This document shows, in pieces, positions 45,607-56,506 of a stretch of 64,000 nucleotides of DNA. This DNA is from Cryptomeria japonica. Its lineage: Eukaryota > Streptophyta > Pinopsida > Cupressales > Cupressaceae. The notes beneath the pieces are model-generated. The model was given only the letters and a program-made list of their open reading frames with translations, had not been told where the DNA came from and did no database searches. Positions within the stretch are counted from its first letter, which is position 1, and the number at the start of each line of letters is the position of its first letter. The DNA lies in NCBI RefSeq assembly GCF_030272615.1, contig NC_081414.1:818844396-818908395 (forward strand), read 5' to 3'. The position numbers and the translations under genes were made by a program.

Positions 45607-47280
45607 TGTGTGGGGGAAAAAGCGAGACACTAAGCAAACATGCCCTAATCTCACTTTCAATCACACACTTGTGGAATACGAAAGAGCTAGAGGTATCACA
45701 CAATTGGCTACTTATTTTTGTAGAAGAGAGAGCCATGGGCTACCTATTAGGATTTCTATTCCTTTGTTGCAAATGATAGATAAAATGATGCGAGTTCAAC
45801 TACTAGCCCTAGAGTGCAAGTATGAACTAGTAACAAGATTGCAAGATTTAGATTAAGTAATGGAAAGCTGTAAACACAAGGATAAAAGGAGAATGTAGAT
45901 GTGTACCTGGGGTTAAAATTTGAGTGGAAATGTTCGAGACGGGGGCGCGGGCGCCACTGTCCTGATTCTGCACCTGAAACTGCTCCTGAAACTGCTGTTT
46001 TACAACCTAGAAAACTGTCGGAAATGCTAAAAATTGTTATCTGACAGAAGGACCAGGGCACCCAGTGCCCCTGTCCCAGGGACCAGGGCGCCCAGCACCC
46101 GTGTCCTGGCAGGACCAGGGCGCCCCACGCCCCTGTCCTGGTCTTTTGCACTGAAATTTGGTGTGAAGTTCTGTCTCGGTCCGCTTCCATTGGATCTGCA
46201 ATGTGTGGCGTCATTCAAATCCTGAAATCTGCACTTATATCTGAAAAGGTATAGTGGGCGGCTATATAGGGTTTTGCCTTAGTCAAACCCCCGCTTTGGT
46301 GATTTCCACCTCCACGAATAGCCAAGTTGTATTGTAAAAGTAGTGTGTGTGCAGACCTTGTGTGTGTGCAAGATCCTAAAATGAAAGTAAGCAAACTAGA
46401 GCAACCTATAAAGTAAACCCTAATTGCTTGCAAATGATAATGTAAATGCTCCAAATCAAGATGCAAAGTGATCTAAAGCATGAATACAAATGATATAATG
46501 AGGCTTATGCAAAGACATGAAAACAACATGAAATCATACCCAACCCCAAGGGAGGGGTACAAGCCAATCTTCAGTCGGTGATCCCTTATTGTTCTTCAAT
46601 GCCTTCAAAGCCCTAAATGGATGAATGAAATCGATAGATGCTTGATGGATGGATGTTGAATGTTGTTGAAGTCTTCAAAGATCTGTTCTTTCGCTGCATA
46701 GAAGGTCCTTGAAACCCAAAATTTCGATCCCTTCAAATGAAGAAAGAGAGCTCTTATATATGAAACCCTAGGTCTTAATTTCAACTTTTGGCCGACCTAG
46801 AGATTGAATTTCCCGCCAATTTCTTGGGGTTAAGCTTTATTTTATGATTGGATCGCGCTCCTAAAATTTCGGGAAAAATGTCCGGGACCGTGTGCACTCC
46901 GGGCACCATGGTCCTGACAACTTTTCACCAAATTTTCAGGGCCGTCGGATATGATGATTTTAGAGAGAATCCCGAAGTTACATGTGATTTCGAGATGTTT
47001 TGACCCTCGAAATCAAGCCCCCAAGTTCAAAATAGGACCTAATTAGGGTTTTTGATTAAATGATGTATTGGAGGAATAAAGTGAAAGGGGCACACTTTAA
47101 TGAAAGGGCCCAACTTTATGATGTGGAAGATGATAAAATAGAACCTTAGAACTAATTAATTTGATTAATTAAGTGCTAAAGGGAAAATGCAATGCAAAAT
47201 GCAAAATGCGCCAAGGCGGGTGCTAAACTAGGTGTGAAATTGTACCCTTTTAGCAAGTGCGTACAATTTACGACGCTACA
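45607..47280 (-). repeat. 5' LTR of family B (1674 bp)
   Basis: Nearly identical to 38547-40205. The main length change is a short insertion around 46350 within TGTGTGTGTGCAG...CTTGTGTGTGTGCAAG. Starts TGTAGCGTCG on the minus strand. Confidence 0.92.
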
Positions 47281-47324
47281 AATATATGCCGAGCCTGATT
47301 TGTGTTACAAGCTGATATGATTGT

Positions 47325-47500
47325 GGAACTTGAGTTGTGTTACAAGTTGATATGGGTTGGAAACTTGAGTTGTTTTACAAGTTGATATGGGTGGGAAACT
47401 TGAATTGTTTTCCAAGTTTATGTGATGTGGAGACTTGAGTTGTTTTAAAAGTTTTGATATGGTTTTTGAAAACTTGAGTTGTGTTACAAGTTGATATGGA
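47325..47500 (+). repeat. 35-bp tandem repeat
   Basis: About five units of the form AACTTGAGTTGTGTTACAAG plus TTGATATGGGTGG, some with small indels. It lies in the gypsy 3' region just before the PMD gene remnant. Confidence 0.75.
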
Positions 47501-47639
47501 ATGATATGATGTGGAACTTGATTAGATTTGCAAATTGTTTCATGTTTTTTATGTGACTTTGATTTTGATATCTTTGTTTTTATGTGGAAACTAATATTGG
47601 ACTTGTTTTTCTTTTTGACAAGAGCGATTGGGAGTGGTT

Positions 47640-49480
47640 CAGTCGTGCGAGCGGTTCCCCAGACCATGGGCATTGATATCTCGGTTGGCACAGGCTAACT
47701 TAGATGTTATTGAGAGATGTGGCCTATCATCTTTATTAGATATGCTTCGGTTTACTGTGAACTAGGGTTTACTCACAGCGCTCGCAGAGAGATGGCATAG
47801 TGATACGAACACCTTCCACTTTGCTACAGGTGAGATGACGGTGACTCCTGAGGATTGTTACAGGATATTGCGGATTCTCATAGCAGGTGCATTATTGCCA
47901 TATGAGCAGACAAAGGAGGGTGGGATAGAGGCACTACAGCGCATATTTCATGATGAGATAGTGTGTGGATATGAGATCCCTTGCCAGGAGTTCTTGGATC
48001 TAGACTATGCGCCTCTTCCGTTAGTACTAGTAGGTTTTATAGGTGGATTCCTATGTCCCGACCATAGGTCGAAGGGATTTTCTATGGGTTAGGGATTAGT
48101 GCTAGAGGAGATGGTGACACAGGGCCATAGGTTCGTGTGGGGATCGACCATGTTAGCTCATTTATACAGGGATTTACATGAGGTGGTATACTTGGGTTAC
48201 GACAGTTTGTCAGCTAGCATGACACTCCTATAGGTATGGTGTTGGGAGCACATTCCAATAGCTAGGCCACTGGTGGATAGAGACAGGCCTACTGGGCGGA
48301 CCTATGCATATGGATACAGGGGGCTAGTTGTCTAGCGTAAGCTAGACAAACTTGAGCACTGGAGGAGGGTGTTGGATGACATCGATATGGTCGTCTGGCG
48401 ACTGTATATAGATTGCGAGGTATGGGTTGAGGATGGGTTGGAGATGTCGTATGTTTTTATGAGTCGGTTTTTGATAGGGCGGAAGCCCTTTATGATCAAG
48501 AGATTTTAGGTTGGCAGGGTTTTACGGCAGTAAGGTCGGGAGCAGGGGATACCATAGGGGACCTGCTTATATGTGCGTCAGAGGCAGGATATACCGGATT
48601 GGGGTCCGACTATTGATAGTGGAGCAGCTGTAGAGGAGTTTTCCAGCTTAGCAAGCCAGATATGGGACTATGCTCCGGAGATTTTAGATGTTGGGATGAC
48701 GCATGAGTTTGCTGGTTTGTTCGCAGCTCGTGTCGTAGCCAGGATATCAGATCCTGAGGAGATGCGGCCTGCCTTCAATGATGACAAGGATGAGGTAGGG
48801 GGAGATGGTGATGAGGGAGATGATGGACGTGGAGGAGGACGACGAGGGAGAGGATATCGGGGGAGGAGAGGAGACAGAGGGAGAGATGGGGGAGGTGATA
48901 GCAGTGGTGGGAGGGACTAATGAGTGGAGATGACTAGCGCAGAGGAGGAGGATTGATGAGTTACCTCCACCCACACCGAGGACAGGTAGAGGGATAGGGG
49001 GTACCCCTTCACAGGTGCCCCTATGGGTTCGGATCCTGACACATTTGGAGGATGCCCAGATCAGGACCCTACAATTGACAGTACAGCAACTACAGGCACA
49101 GGTGTTGACGCAACAACGTTAGATTACCTAGCTAACCCTAGAGCACGATACTGAGATAGAGCGGTGAGGTCGAGCGGAGTAGCTGGCAGGGAGCATGCAG
49201 AGAGTAGCAACAAGTGGTCTTATGAGGGACATCATAAGAGAGTTGTCCTTGAGAGTGAGGGAGGCAGAGTACTATCAACGCCACTATGAGGATGCAGTGC
49301 CCAGGGAGTGTAGAGTGCAGAGCTTCACATAGTCGAGATCGAGTCGATCTTGAGAGACTGGGTCACAGTCAAAGAGCAAAGGCATGACGGGGCCTTCGAG
49401 ACAGGATCCTCCTGGAGATCCAGGGGCTGGGACATCAGCGGCGAGACCATCCCCCTCAGGAGATAGTCATACTTGAGAGA
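47640..49480 (+). pseudogene. Plant mobile domain (PMD) gene, antisense in the gypsy 3' region, decayed
   Basis: The + strand shows the PMD fold signature in order: a LLTALAERWHSDTNTFHF-type start (47770-47820), GEMTVTPEDCYRIL, then MLAHLYRDLHE and WCWEHIPIARPLVDR (48150-48290), and the VVWRLYI block. PMD proteins are host silencing factors (MAIN/MAIL1) or riders on transposons. Stops at 48090, 48232, 48336 and 48508 break it. A Gly/Arg-rich RGG tail (about 48820-48920) and a Gln-rich helical segment (49060-49290) follow. It lies opposite to gag-pol, between integrase and the 3' LTR. An antisense promoter and intron upstream (37686, 37841-38530) would have fed it before family B inserted. Extra antisense ORFs are known in some Tat-lineage elements. 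Confidence 0.72.
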
Positions 49481-50819
49481 CGATGTCTCTATTGTATTTT
49501 GGATCATTGTTTTTGTTGTACGGGGCATAGACATGACAGATATTTGTACATTTTGATATATATATATAGATGACACCATTTTCTTTGATCATGTGATGTG
49601 TTACTGATGCATGTTCTAGATGCTTGTACTTTGTTTTATGATGATGCAATGCTTAGATATATGGTATGATGAAGTGAAATGTATGATGTTTATGAGATGT
49701 GAGATGTATTTTGAAAATGAGATGTATGATTTGATATGCTGTGAGATGTATCTTGAAAATGAGATGTATGATTTGATATGCTATGAGATGTATCATTTTA
49801 TATGCAACTAATTGTAAAATGATATGCAACTAATTATTTTTGGAGCATCCTTATTTTGCATTTGTCATCCGATATAGCCACATGTTTATTTGCTTTTGAT
49901 ATATGTATCATCATTGAGCATTGATTGTTTGGGATATGTTGAAAATTTATACAAGCATAATGGTATAATTGAACCATAATGACCTAAGAAAAATTCACAT
50001 GATGTTTGATTTTGCAAGATAGCACAAGCGTCAAGGTATGATTGAACCAGGACGACCAGAGTGCAGATTGCGTATAAACAGATAAGAGTAAACTATTTGT
50101 ATGTGTAAAGTGGAATCATGTCTTCAGTGATATTCGTTGTATCACGTCTCGAGACAAGTATTTACATAGTACAAATGATTGCCTCATAGATAGAAGACTA
50201 AGAAAATATTGGAGTTTCCTGATGATCTCTAGCTTGGAAGCATTGTTGAGAAAATGTAGAGAATCCAATAATTAAAAAAAAAACTTAAATGCAAAAAGAG
50301 TCAAGACTTTATGCAATAAAGCAACATTTAGTACTTCAGAAAATCATCCATCGTTGTGTTTTTGTGATTCCTGTTTTAGCGATTCAATGTTTTGTTCCGT
50401 GATTTAGTAAGTTGTGGGTTGCTGGATGTAGTGTTCTGAGTTTTGCAAATAGTTTTGACGGCTTGAACTTGCTGCAAGTTTTGACGATTATTGCCCCTAG
50501 CTAAGTGTGTCTTTCGATGCGGATATGTACAGTGATTACCAAGCCATGGTAAAGTGTGGTGAAAGGATATATGGATAAATCAGGATAGTGACTACGCTAA
50601 GTATGTCCTGAATGGATATTCGCCAAGTGTTGGGCGATGGCTGATAGTGCTTTACTGCAGAGATATGGATAGAGATAAAGGAGCTGTCCTCTCACAATAG
50701 TGCCTGTTACCAGGTTTTCACCAGTTGCTTTTATTGTACCTTTTTATTTGCTTTTTCTTGATTTTTTTATTTTTTTTGTTTTTGACTTTTTCCGTGCATT
50801 AGACTACTTAAGTGTAGTA
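49481..50819. other. gypsy 3' region between PMD remnant and integrase, no gene seen
   Basis: AT-rich. It holds a tandem repeat of about 42-47 bp with GAGATGTAT and TGAAAATGAGATGTATGATT at 49690-49795. No coding signal found in either strand. Confidence 0.5.
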
Positions 50820-51201
50820 TTTCTTTAGATGAATGTTGTTAGTTGGTTCGTCGAGCACATCTCCTTATGAAGTTGTAAGCTGATAAGCACTTGATCAATA
50901 GACTGATATGATGACATAGGGACCCAACCAGTTAGGTTCAAATTTCCCCTTCTTTTCTCAATCTTGCTGATTTCTTGGATTTTCTTTGAGGACTAGGTCA
51001 CCAACTTTGAAGTTGCGAGGGATGACCTTGTGATTGTAACTTTTGCACATGCATTGCTGATATGCTTTGAGATGAGTGTAAGTATGCTGACGTCTTTCAT
51101 CTAATAGTTTCAGTTTTTGTAGTCGGTTGACTCTATACTCTTCATCTGGGATTAAGCCTTTTAGAGAGACTCTGAGAGATGGAATTTCTACCTCTAGTGG
51201 T
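50820..51201 (-). pseudogene. gypsy integrase, C-terminal part
   Basis: The minus strand gives EVEIPSLRV, then RLQKLKLLDERRQHTY, KVIPRNFKVGDLVLKEN and a broken end (FEPNWLGPYVI, then stops). This is the GPY/F-like C-terminal module of gypsy integrase; no chromodomain follows, as expected for Tat. It joins 52282 onward in frame once the TIR element and one ACCA copy are removed. Confidence 0.85.
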
Positions 51202-52281
51202 GGGTCAGTGCAAGAAGATGAGTCCACTTTTTGGCCAAAAAGTGGAAGTGTTTTCCTTGATTTTCAGATTTTGTCTCATTTGAGCTTAAATTTTGAAACA
51301 CCTAGAGATTGAATCTTAGAAAAAGTCATAATATAAAAGATAGACCTCTAAGTGTACTTTCCAAATATGTAATTTATTTTAATACTCATATAATAAAAAA
51401 TAACTTTTTGAATGGATTTCTGAAAACTATGTTTTAAAAATGCATGTTTCAAGACCATACCATGCATGTGTACGACCCACACTTTTTGACACAATTAAAA
51501 TTATTTTCTCAAACCTTTTTGGGAAATGGTTTTTAACACATTGAAAATTGATGAGCATATTTTTTTGTATTTTTTTTTCTAATATTTTTTTTTGAATTAA
51601 TTTTTTGAATGGTCGTAATTATCTTTTTAAAAATTTGACGTGTACGACCCACATAATTTGACGTAAACTTACCATTTTTTTTTTCTTTTTTTTTAATATA
51701 AAATAATTTTGTGTAGATTGATGACATATAATTTTTTTTCCAAAATTCATTAAAATAAAAAAGTTATTAAATTAACAAAATTAGTTAATATTTCAAATTT
51801 ATGGATCCGATTTAGTATAAATTAAATGAAAAATAGTTAAAATAATCAATTTTTAAATAAATCTACCTATTTAGAATTTAGACAGTATAATCTGAAATGG
51901 GTTTTAATTTCGTATAAATTTTTTTTGATTAGAGGCACGTAAACTATTTTAGAAGTTCATATTTGTGCTTTCATTCATGGAGATTTGAATTTGCAGGTCC
52001 ATGTCTCAGGTGTAGCCATCCCGGGCCTAATCCCAAGCCAAGTGGCAGGTTGTGGAATCAACTTCCATAGAACGGGCCCCCATTTTCAAACAAGGGCGGC
52101 TTGTGGAAAAAAAAAGAAAAATATGATTTAAAAACGGGCCCCCGTTTTGTTTAAAAGCGGGCCCCCGTTTTAGAACAAAACGGGGGCCTGTTTATTTTTG
52201 CTTCGGGCCCCCATTTTTAAGAGCGTGTTTTCCAACACACGGACTTCCACGAATTTGTGACTCATTACCTTGCACTTGCCC
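51202..52281. mobile_element. Non-autonomous TIR element ending GGG...CCC, copy 2, TSD TGGT
   Basis: Left end GGGTCAGTGCAAGAAGATGA, right end (complement) GGGCAAGTGCAAGGTAATGA, flanked by TGGT at 51198-51201 and 52282-52285. Removal restores the integrase frame, which confirms the ends. The interior aligns with copy 1 at 9520-10734 (AAAGTGGAAGTGTTTTC, AGAGATTGAATCT, CAAATATGTAATTTATTT, and two GTACGACCCACA blocks). No transposase frame. Confidence 0.88.
52075..52220. repeat. Subterminal GGGCCCCCGTTTT array in TIR copy 2
   Basis: Five or more GGGCCCCCGTTTT or GGGCCCCCATTTT units and one in reverse (AAAACGGGGGCC), just inside the right end. Confidence 0.75.
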
Positions 52282-53040
52282 TGGTAAAATAGCTTCTGAT
52301 CCATAGACCAATGAGAAAGGTGTTGCTCCTGTAGGTGTACGGATGCTAGTTCTATATGCCCAAAGTGTTGGATTGAGTTGTACATGCCAATCTTTGCCTG
52401 CATCATTTATTGTTTTCTTTAGGATTTTCAGTATTGTTTTGTTGGATGCTTCTGCTTGACCATTCCCCTAGGGGTAGTATGGCGTAGAGAACCGATGTTG
52501 TATTTTGAATTGTTCACATAGTTCTCAGACATCTTGGTTTTTGAACGGTCGTCCATTATCGGTGATGATGGAACTTGGAATACCATATCTGCAGATTAGA
52601 TAGTTCAGGATGAAAGAAGCAATTTGTTTTCCGGTTACTATGGTCATGGGGACTACTTCTATCCACTTGGTAAAGTATTTTGTTGCAGTTATAATGAACT
52701 TGTGTCCATTTGAAGATGAAGGATGAATTTTGCCGACCAAGTCTAGTCCCCACTGACAAAAGGGCTAGGATGTTGTAAATGGCTGCAGTTCCTATGCTGG
52801 TGCATGTATCAGATTGCCATGGATATGACATTTAGGACACTTCTTGGCGAAGTGGTAAAAGTCTTTTTCCATTGTAGGCCAGTAGTATCTCATCCTTAGA
52901 AGCTTTTTAGCGAGAGTAGTTCCACTTGAATGTGTGCCACAAATACCTTCATGAAGCTCGTGTAAAGCAGAATCAGATTCATTATGATCAAGGAAACAAA
53001 GAAGAGTACCATCTAGACCTCGATGGTGCAAAGTATCAGC
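52282..53040 (-). pseudogene. gypsy integrase, zinc-binding and catalytic core
   Basis: In order on the minus strand: a LHELHEG...H block and CPKCHIHG (HHCC zinc site, about 52960-52830), WGLDLVGKIHP with the first catalytic Asp (about 52750), ATKYFTKWIEVVP, GKQIASFILNYLI, and IITDNGRPFKNQDV with the second Asp (about 52560-52535). Stops break it at about 52767 and 52527. The region to 52282 holds [15 protein letters not shown]. This enzyme joined element DNA to the host; now inactive. Confidence 0.87.
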
Positions 53041-53367
53041 GGTAAGGGTATACCAAGCGGCTTGTCGGATAAAATTACATTTTTTGTTACGGGATTGGTC
53101 AATGGGTAGGATGTTGTTCTTTAGATAATCATATATGGGTCCATATAAAGGGGAATGCGAACCGGTTAAGGCATAGATAACATGGGATTCAGAGTGGTCA
53201 TAGGCTGGGGAGAACAGTTGCTCTACTAGAAACTCGTAACGACTCTGTTGTTCTAGAATTTATAGTAATGAAGCGATAGTAGCCATGGCATCGACTACTT
53301 TGTTGTTCAACCTTAGTATTTTCTCGAAGGTGATGTGTACAAAATATTGTTTAAAGTCATCCACCAT

Positions 53368-54123
53368 TCACTTGTAGGGTAGGAGCTTGTCATCCTTTGT
53401 TTGATAGTCGTTGTTGATTTGATTGATGACTAGTTGTGAATCTCCATAGACCATTAACTCTGTGATTTTCCATTCTACGACCATTTTGATGCCTATAACC
53501 AATGCCTCATATTTAGCCAGATTATTTGTGCATGGGAACATAAGCTGATATGATCTTGGTATAGTATGCCCTTCAGGAGTGATGAATAGAATGCCAACAC
53601 CTGAACCATGTTGTGTGTAGGATCCGTCAAAGTATAGTGTCCATTGTGTGGTAGAAATAGCAAGAACGTCCCTATCCGGAAATTCAATTTCCATAGTTTG
53701 TTTTCCTGGTAGGGGTGCTTCAGCTAATTGATCTGCAATTGCCTGTCCTTTGATATCTCTTTGTTTTGTGTAGTGGATGTCAAATTCATTGAGAATCATG
53801 ACCCATTTAGCCAATCGGCCTATAAGAGCTGCCTTGCTGAGTAGATATTTGAGAGGATCAATTTTTGCCACTAGCTTAATTGTGTGTGCTAGCATATAAT
53901 GTCGGAACTTTTGAGAAGCGAAGACTATTGTTAGACAAGCCTTCTCAATGAACGTATAGTTGAGTTCATAGCCATTCAATGTCCTGCTGATGTAGCATAT
54001 GGCTCGTTCCTTTCCTTGTTGATCTTCTTGTGCCAATAGTGCCCCCAGTGATATATCTGTTGTTGAAATGTATAAAATGAGTGACTTTCCTATTATTGGT
54101 TGTACTAGAGCTTGTGGGTTCAT
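53368..54123 (-). pseudogene. gypsy RNase H, two domains in tandem
   Basis: Residues about 10-150 are the usual gypsy RNase H (LYISTTDISLGALLAQED, ICYISRTLNGYE, FASQKFRHYML). Residues about 161-251 form a second, archaeal-type RNase H (WTLYFDGSYTQHGSGVGI, NNLAKYEALVIGI, VYGDSQLVINQI) with Asp, Glu and Asp in place. The dual arrangement is known from the Tat lineage. The frame ends at 53368. The stretch 53041-53367, linking it to integrase, is broken by stops. Confidence 0.87.
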
Positions 54124-54258
54124 CAGATACTATTTGATTTGATAAAAAGATTCTGCACACTTGGCTTCCCATCTGAAAGGTACATTCTTATGTAGCAAAT
54201 GATTGAACGGTAGACTTTTATCAACTAGTTGAGCGATGAATCGCCTGATTGATTGGAG

Positions 54259-55308
54259 TCATCCTTGTAGAGATCTAAGTTGACTGATATTATTTGGTGG
54301 TGGCATCTCCATAATGGCTTGTACCTTTGCTGGATCCACTTCAATACCTTTAGCTGAGACTATGTAGCCTAGTAACTTGCTTGATGTAACCCCGAAGACA
54401 CACTTCTTAGGGTTGAGCCGGACTTGGAATTTCTCCAATCGATCATTTATCTTTGTTAGGATGCTGAGGTGTTCTGCTCTGGTGAATGATTTAGCTAGTA
54501 AATCATCCACATAGTCTTCCATGAAGGTATGCATCATGTTATGGAAGATTGTTGTCATTGCTCGTTGATAAGTAGCTTTTGCATTCTTTAAGCCAAAAGG
54601 CATAACATTCCAATAGTACGTTCCCCAAGGACAGGTAAATGCTATTTTATCTTGATCCTCTGGGGATATTTTTATTTGATTATAGCCTGAAAAACCATCC
54701 ATTAGTGAGAGCATTGCATGGCCCACTGTGAGGTCTACAATTATGTTGATACTGGGCAGAGGGAAGTCATCCTTTAGACAGGCTTTGTTGACATCTCTGA
54801 AATCAGTGCAGATTCTAATACTGCCATCTGGTTTTGATATTGGTACTATGTTGGAAATCCATTCTGCATAGTCGATGGGTCGAATGAATCCGACATCTAA
54901 TAGTTTCTTTAGTTCAGCCTTGTTCATGAGTGCCACCTGTGGATTCATTTTTTGTAGTTTTTGCTTGACTAGCTTAACTCCTAGAGAGATGGACAAGTGA
55001 TGCATGATCAAGTGTGGATCAATTCCGGGCATATCTGCGTATGACCAAACAAAGTTAATTTGCTTTTCTTTAAAAAAGATGAGAAATGCTGATCTTTCCT
55101 CCTCTGTCAGAGATTTTGCCAGGTGTATGTTTTTGACTGCTTTTGTAGTACCAATGTTGATTGATTGAGTGGGCTCAATCAATATGGGTGATCGCTCATG
55201 AAAATGTTCAGGAAGAGTGTCAAGTCTCCCATCCCTAGGTGCCTTAAAAAGGTTTTCACCCTCAGATGCATCCTTTATTTTTACTTTTTTGTGATCGAGA
55301 GCTGCCAT
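54259..55308 (-). CDS. gypsy reverse transcriptase (intact segment)
   Basis: An open segment of 349 codons within the former polyprotein. Motifs in order: LKKLLDVGFIRP, PKPDGS-type SKPDGSIRICTDFRDVN, DDFPLPSI, LSLMDGFSGYNQI (first catalytic Asp), MPFGLKNA, and MEDYVDDLLAKS with the YVDD pair at about residue 264, then LNPKKCVFGV and LLGYIVSAKGIEVDP. All catalytic residues are present. A stop near 54258 separates it from RNase H, and the N-terminal ATG is only the first Met after a stop, so a functional polyprotein is unlikely. Confidence 0.88.
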   Translation of the reverse strand: MAALDHKKVKIKDASEGENLFKAPRDGRLDTLPEHFHERSPILIEPTQSINIGTTKAVKNIHLAKSLTEEERSAFLIFFKEKQINFVWSYADMPGIDPHLIMHHLSISLGVKLVKQKLQKMNPQVALMNKAELKKLLDVGFIRPIDYAEWISNIVPISKPDGSIRICTDFRDVNKACLKDDFPLPSINIIVDLTVGHAMLSLMDGFSGYNQIKISPEDQDKIAFTCPWGTYYWNVMPFGLKNAKATYQRAMTTIFHNMMHTFMEDYVDDLLAKSFTRAEHLSILTKINDRLEKFQVRLNPKKCVFGVTSSKLLGYIVSAKGIEVDPAKVQAIMEMPPPNNISQLRSLQG

Positions 55309-55311
55309 TGA

Positions 55312-55751
55312 CTAGTTTTCAGCATCAGATCTTTTATTTGGTTCATTTTTGTGACTGAGAGACTTGGCACTCCCTGGTTTGTAGACATCGTTACTTTGTT
55401 CACTAGTAGAGCCCGTTTCTGGGTTAACGGTACATAGGTAGTGGATAATAGATTCATCATCTAGGAAAATTGGTATATCATGTATTTCGGGTTCGTCCCA
55501 GTCAATGAGGTCAGGAAAGACAAGTGGTAAGGAATCATTTGGCGGATCAAGTTCTGCTACTGTAAGTGTTAAGACAAAGGTTTCATCGTGATTGGTTTTG
55601 GTTTTAAAGAAGTCAAGGATTTCGTCGAGGTCTTCAATGGTATCATCCTCCATATAGACTTGTTCATAATGTTTTTGTTCGCTTTCCTTGGCGTCATAGA
55701 TATTCTGTGATCCAAATTCAGGTAGTCCATCTTCTGCATTATGCTCTTCTT
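55312..55751 (-). pseudogene. Acidic linker between protease and RT of the gypsy polyprotein
   Basis: The frame upstream of RT on the minus strand is acidic (MEDDTIEDLDEILDFF, FPDLIDWDEPEIHDIP, LDDESIIHYL), a spacer seen in Tat-type polyproteins. Its N-terminal side meets the inverted fragment at 55752, so the ATG of the visible frame (55863) lies inside foreign sequence. Confidence 0.7.
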
Positions 55752-56506
55752 GGGAATAGGCATTTTGTCTTTTCTCCAAGGTCAACAAGCACAAATGAGA
55801 CAAAACAATGCACTTTTTCCCATTTATAGGGTAAAATAAAATTAGGGTTAGGGAAATGAGCATGAAATTTTCTCGCGGTCTCCCTCATACCCTCACATGC
55901 ATCCATTATCGGGAGATGAATCAATTTAAACATTCCACCTAGCCAAAATTTTGAATAGCAAACACAGTTATCAAATCAAATCAAATTTTCCAAAATTTTG
56001 ATTCATCTCCCGAGAGGGCATTATCACCATCACACATCAAATCCGGGGCATCACACATCAAATCTCGGGCACGACATGGAAATCCATAAAAACAACATTG
56101 ATCATAAAATCGTAACGACACATCATTTTCTTTGAAATAACATGTGCACACACGTCACTTCAAAGAGGGGCAAAATGTAGACGTATAAAAATGACCATAT
56201 TCCTAAATGAATATTTTATGTTCATTTCTCTATTTAATTAAATTGCCCACATTCCTCTATTTAATTAAGTAAATTACTCAATTAAATTCACTATACCTCT
56301 TTTACCATTTAATAGAATAAATTCATTTTATTCAATTAAAGCCCCTATCCACTTTTTAATTAAATTCAAATTTAATTAAAATGGTTATTCTAAATTGAAT
56401 AAATCTAATTTATTTAATTGCAACCAAATTCAATTAAATTCAATTAAAATCCATTATCCCTTCATCCACTTGCAAAATCCTACATCTCCCACTTGCATCC
56501 AAACCC
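55752..56506 (+). mobile_element. Inverted copy of the gypsy 3' UTR, polypurine tract and LTR start
   Basis: The reverse complement matches about 36996-37777. It contains the antisense TATA region, the polypurine tract (56161-56175) and the first 331 bp of an LTR (56176-56506), in the orientation opposite to the host element. It interrupts the polyprotein between protease and RT. No clear short duplication was seen at the ends. Confidence 0.8.

Larger units (their letters stand above)
38547..47280 (-). mobile_element. Non-autonomous LTR element (family B) with protease/G-patch ORF, TSD AATAT
   Basis: An 8734-bp element flanked by AATAT at 38542-38546 and 47281-47285. In element orientation: 5' LTR 47280-45607, primer site TTTTGGTGAACTCGACGTG (45606-45588), ORF of 1075 aa (45262-42035), polypurine tract TAAAGTGGGGGCTAAA (40221-40206) and 3' LTR 40205-38547. 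No RT, RNase H or integrase in any frame. The LTRs are almost identical, so insertion was recent. It shares termini, primer site, polypurine tract and GC hairpins with family A. Confidence 0.92.

Noticed and set aside
48820-48920. Separate RGG-box RNA-binding protein
   Set aside because: The RGG stretch continues the PMD gene remnant on the same strand and is best seen as its tail.
37790-55740. A large inversion between the inverted LTR pieces
   Set aside because: Gag, protease, RT, RNase H and integrase all run in one order on the minus strand, so flipping the interval would break, not restore, the element.
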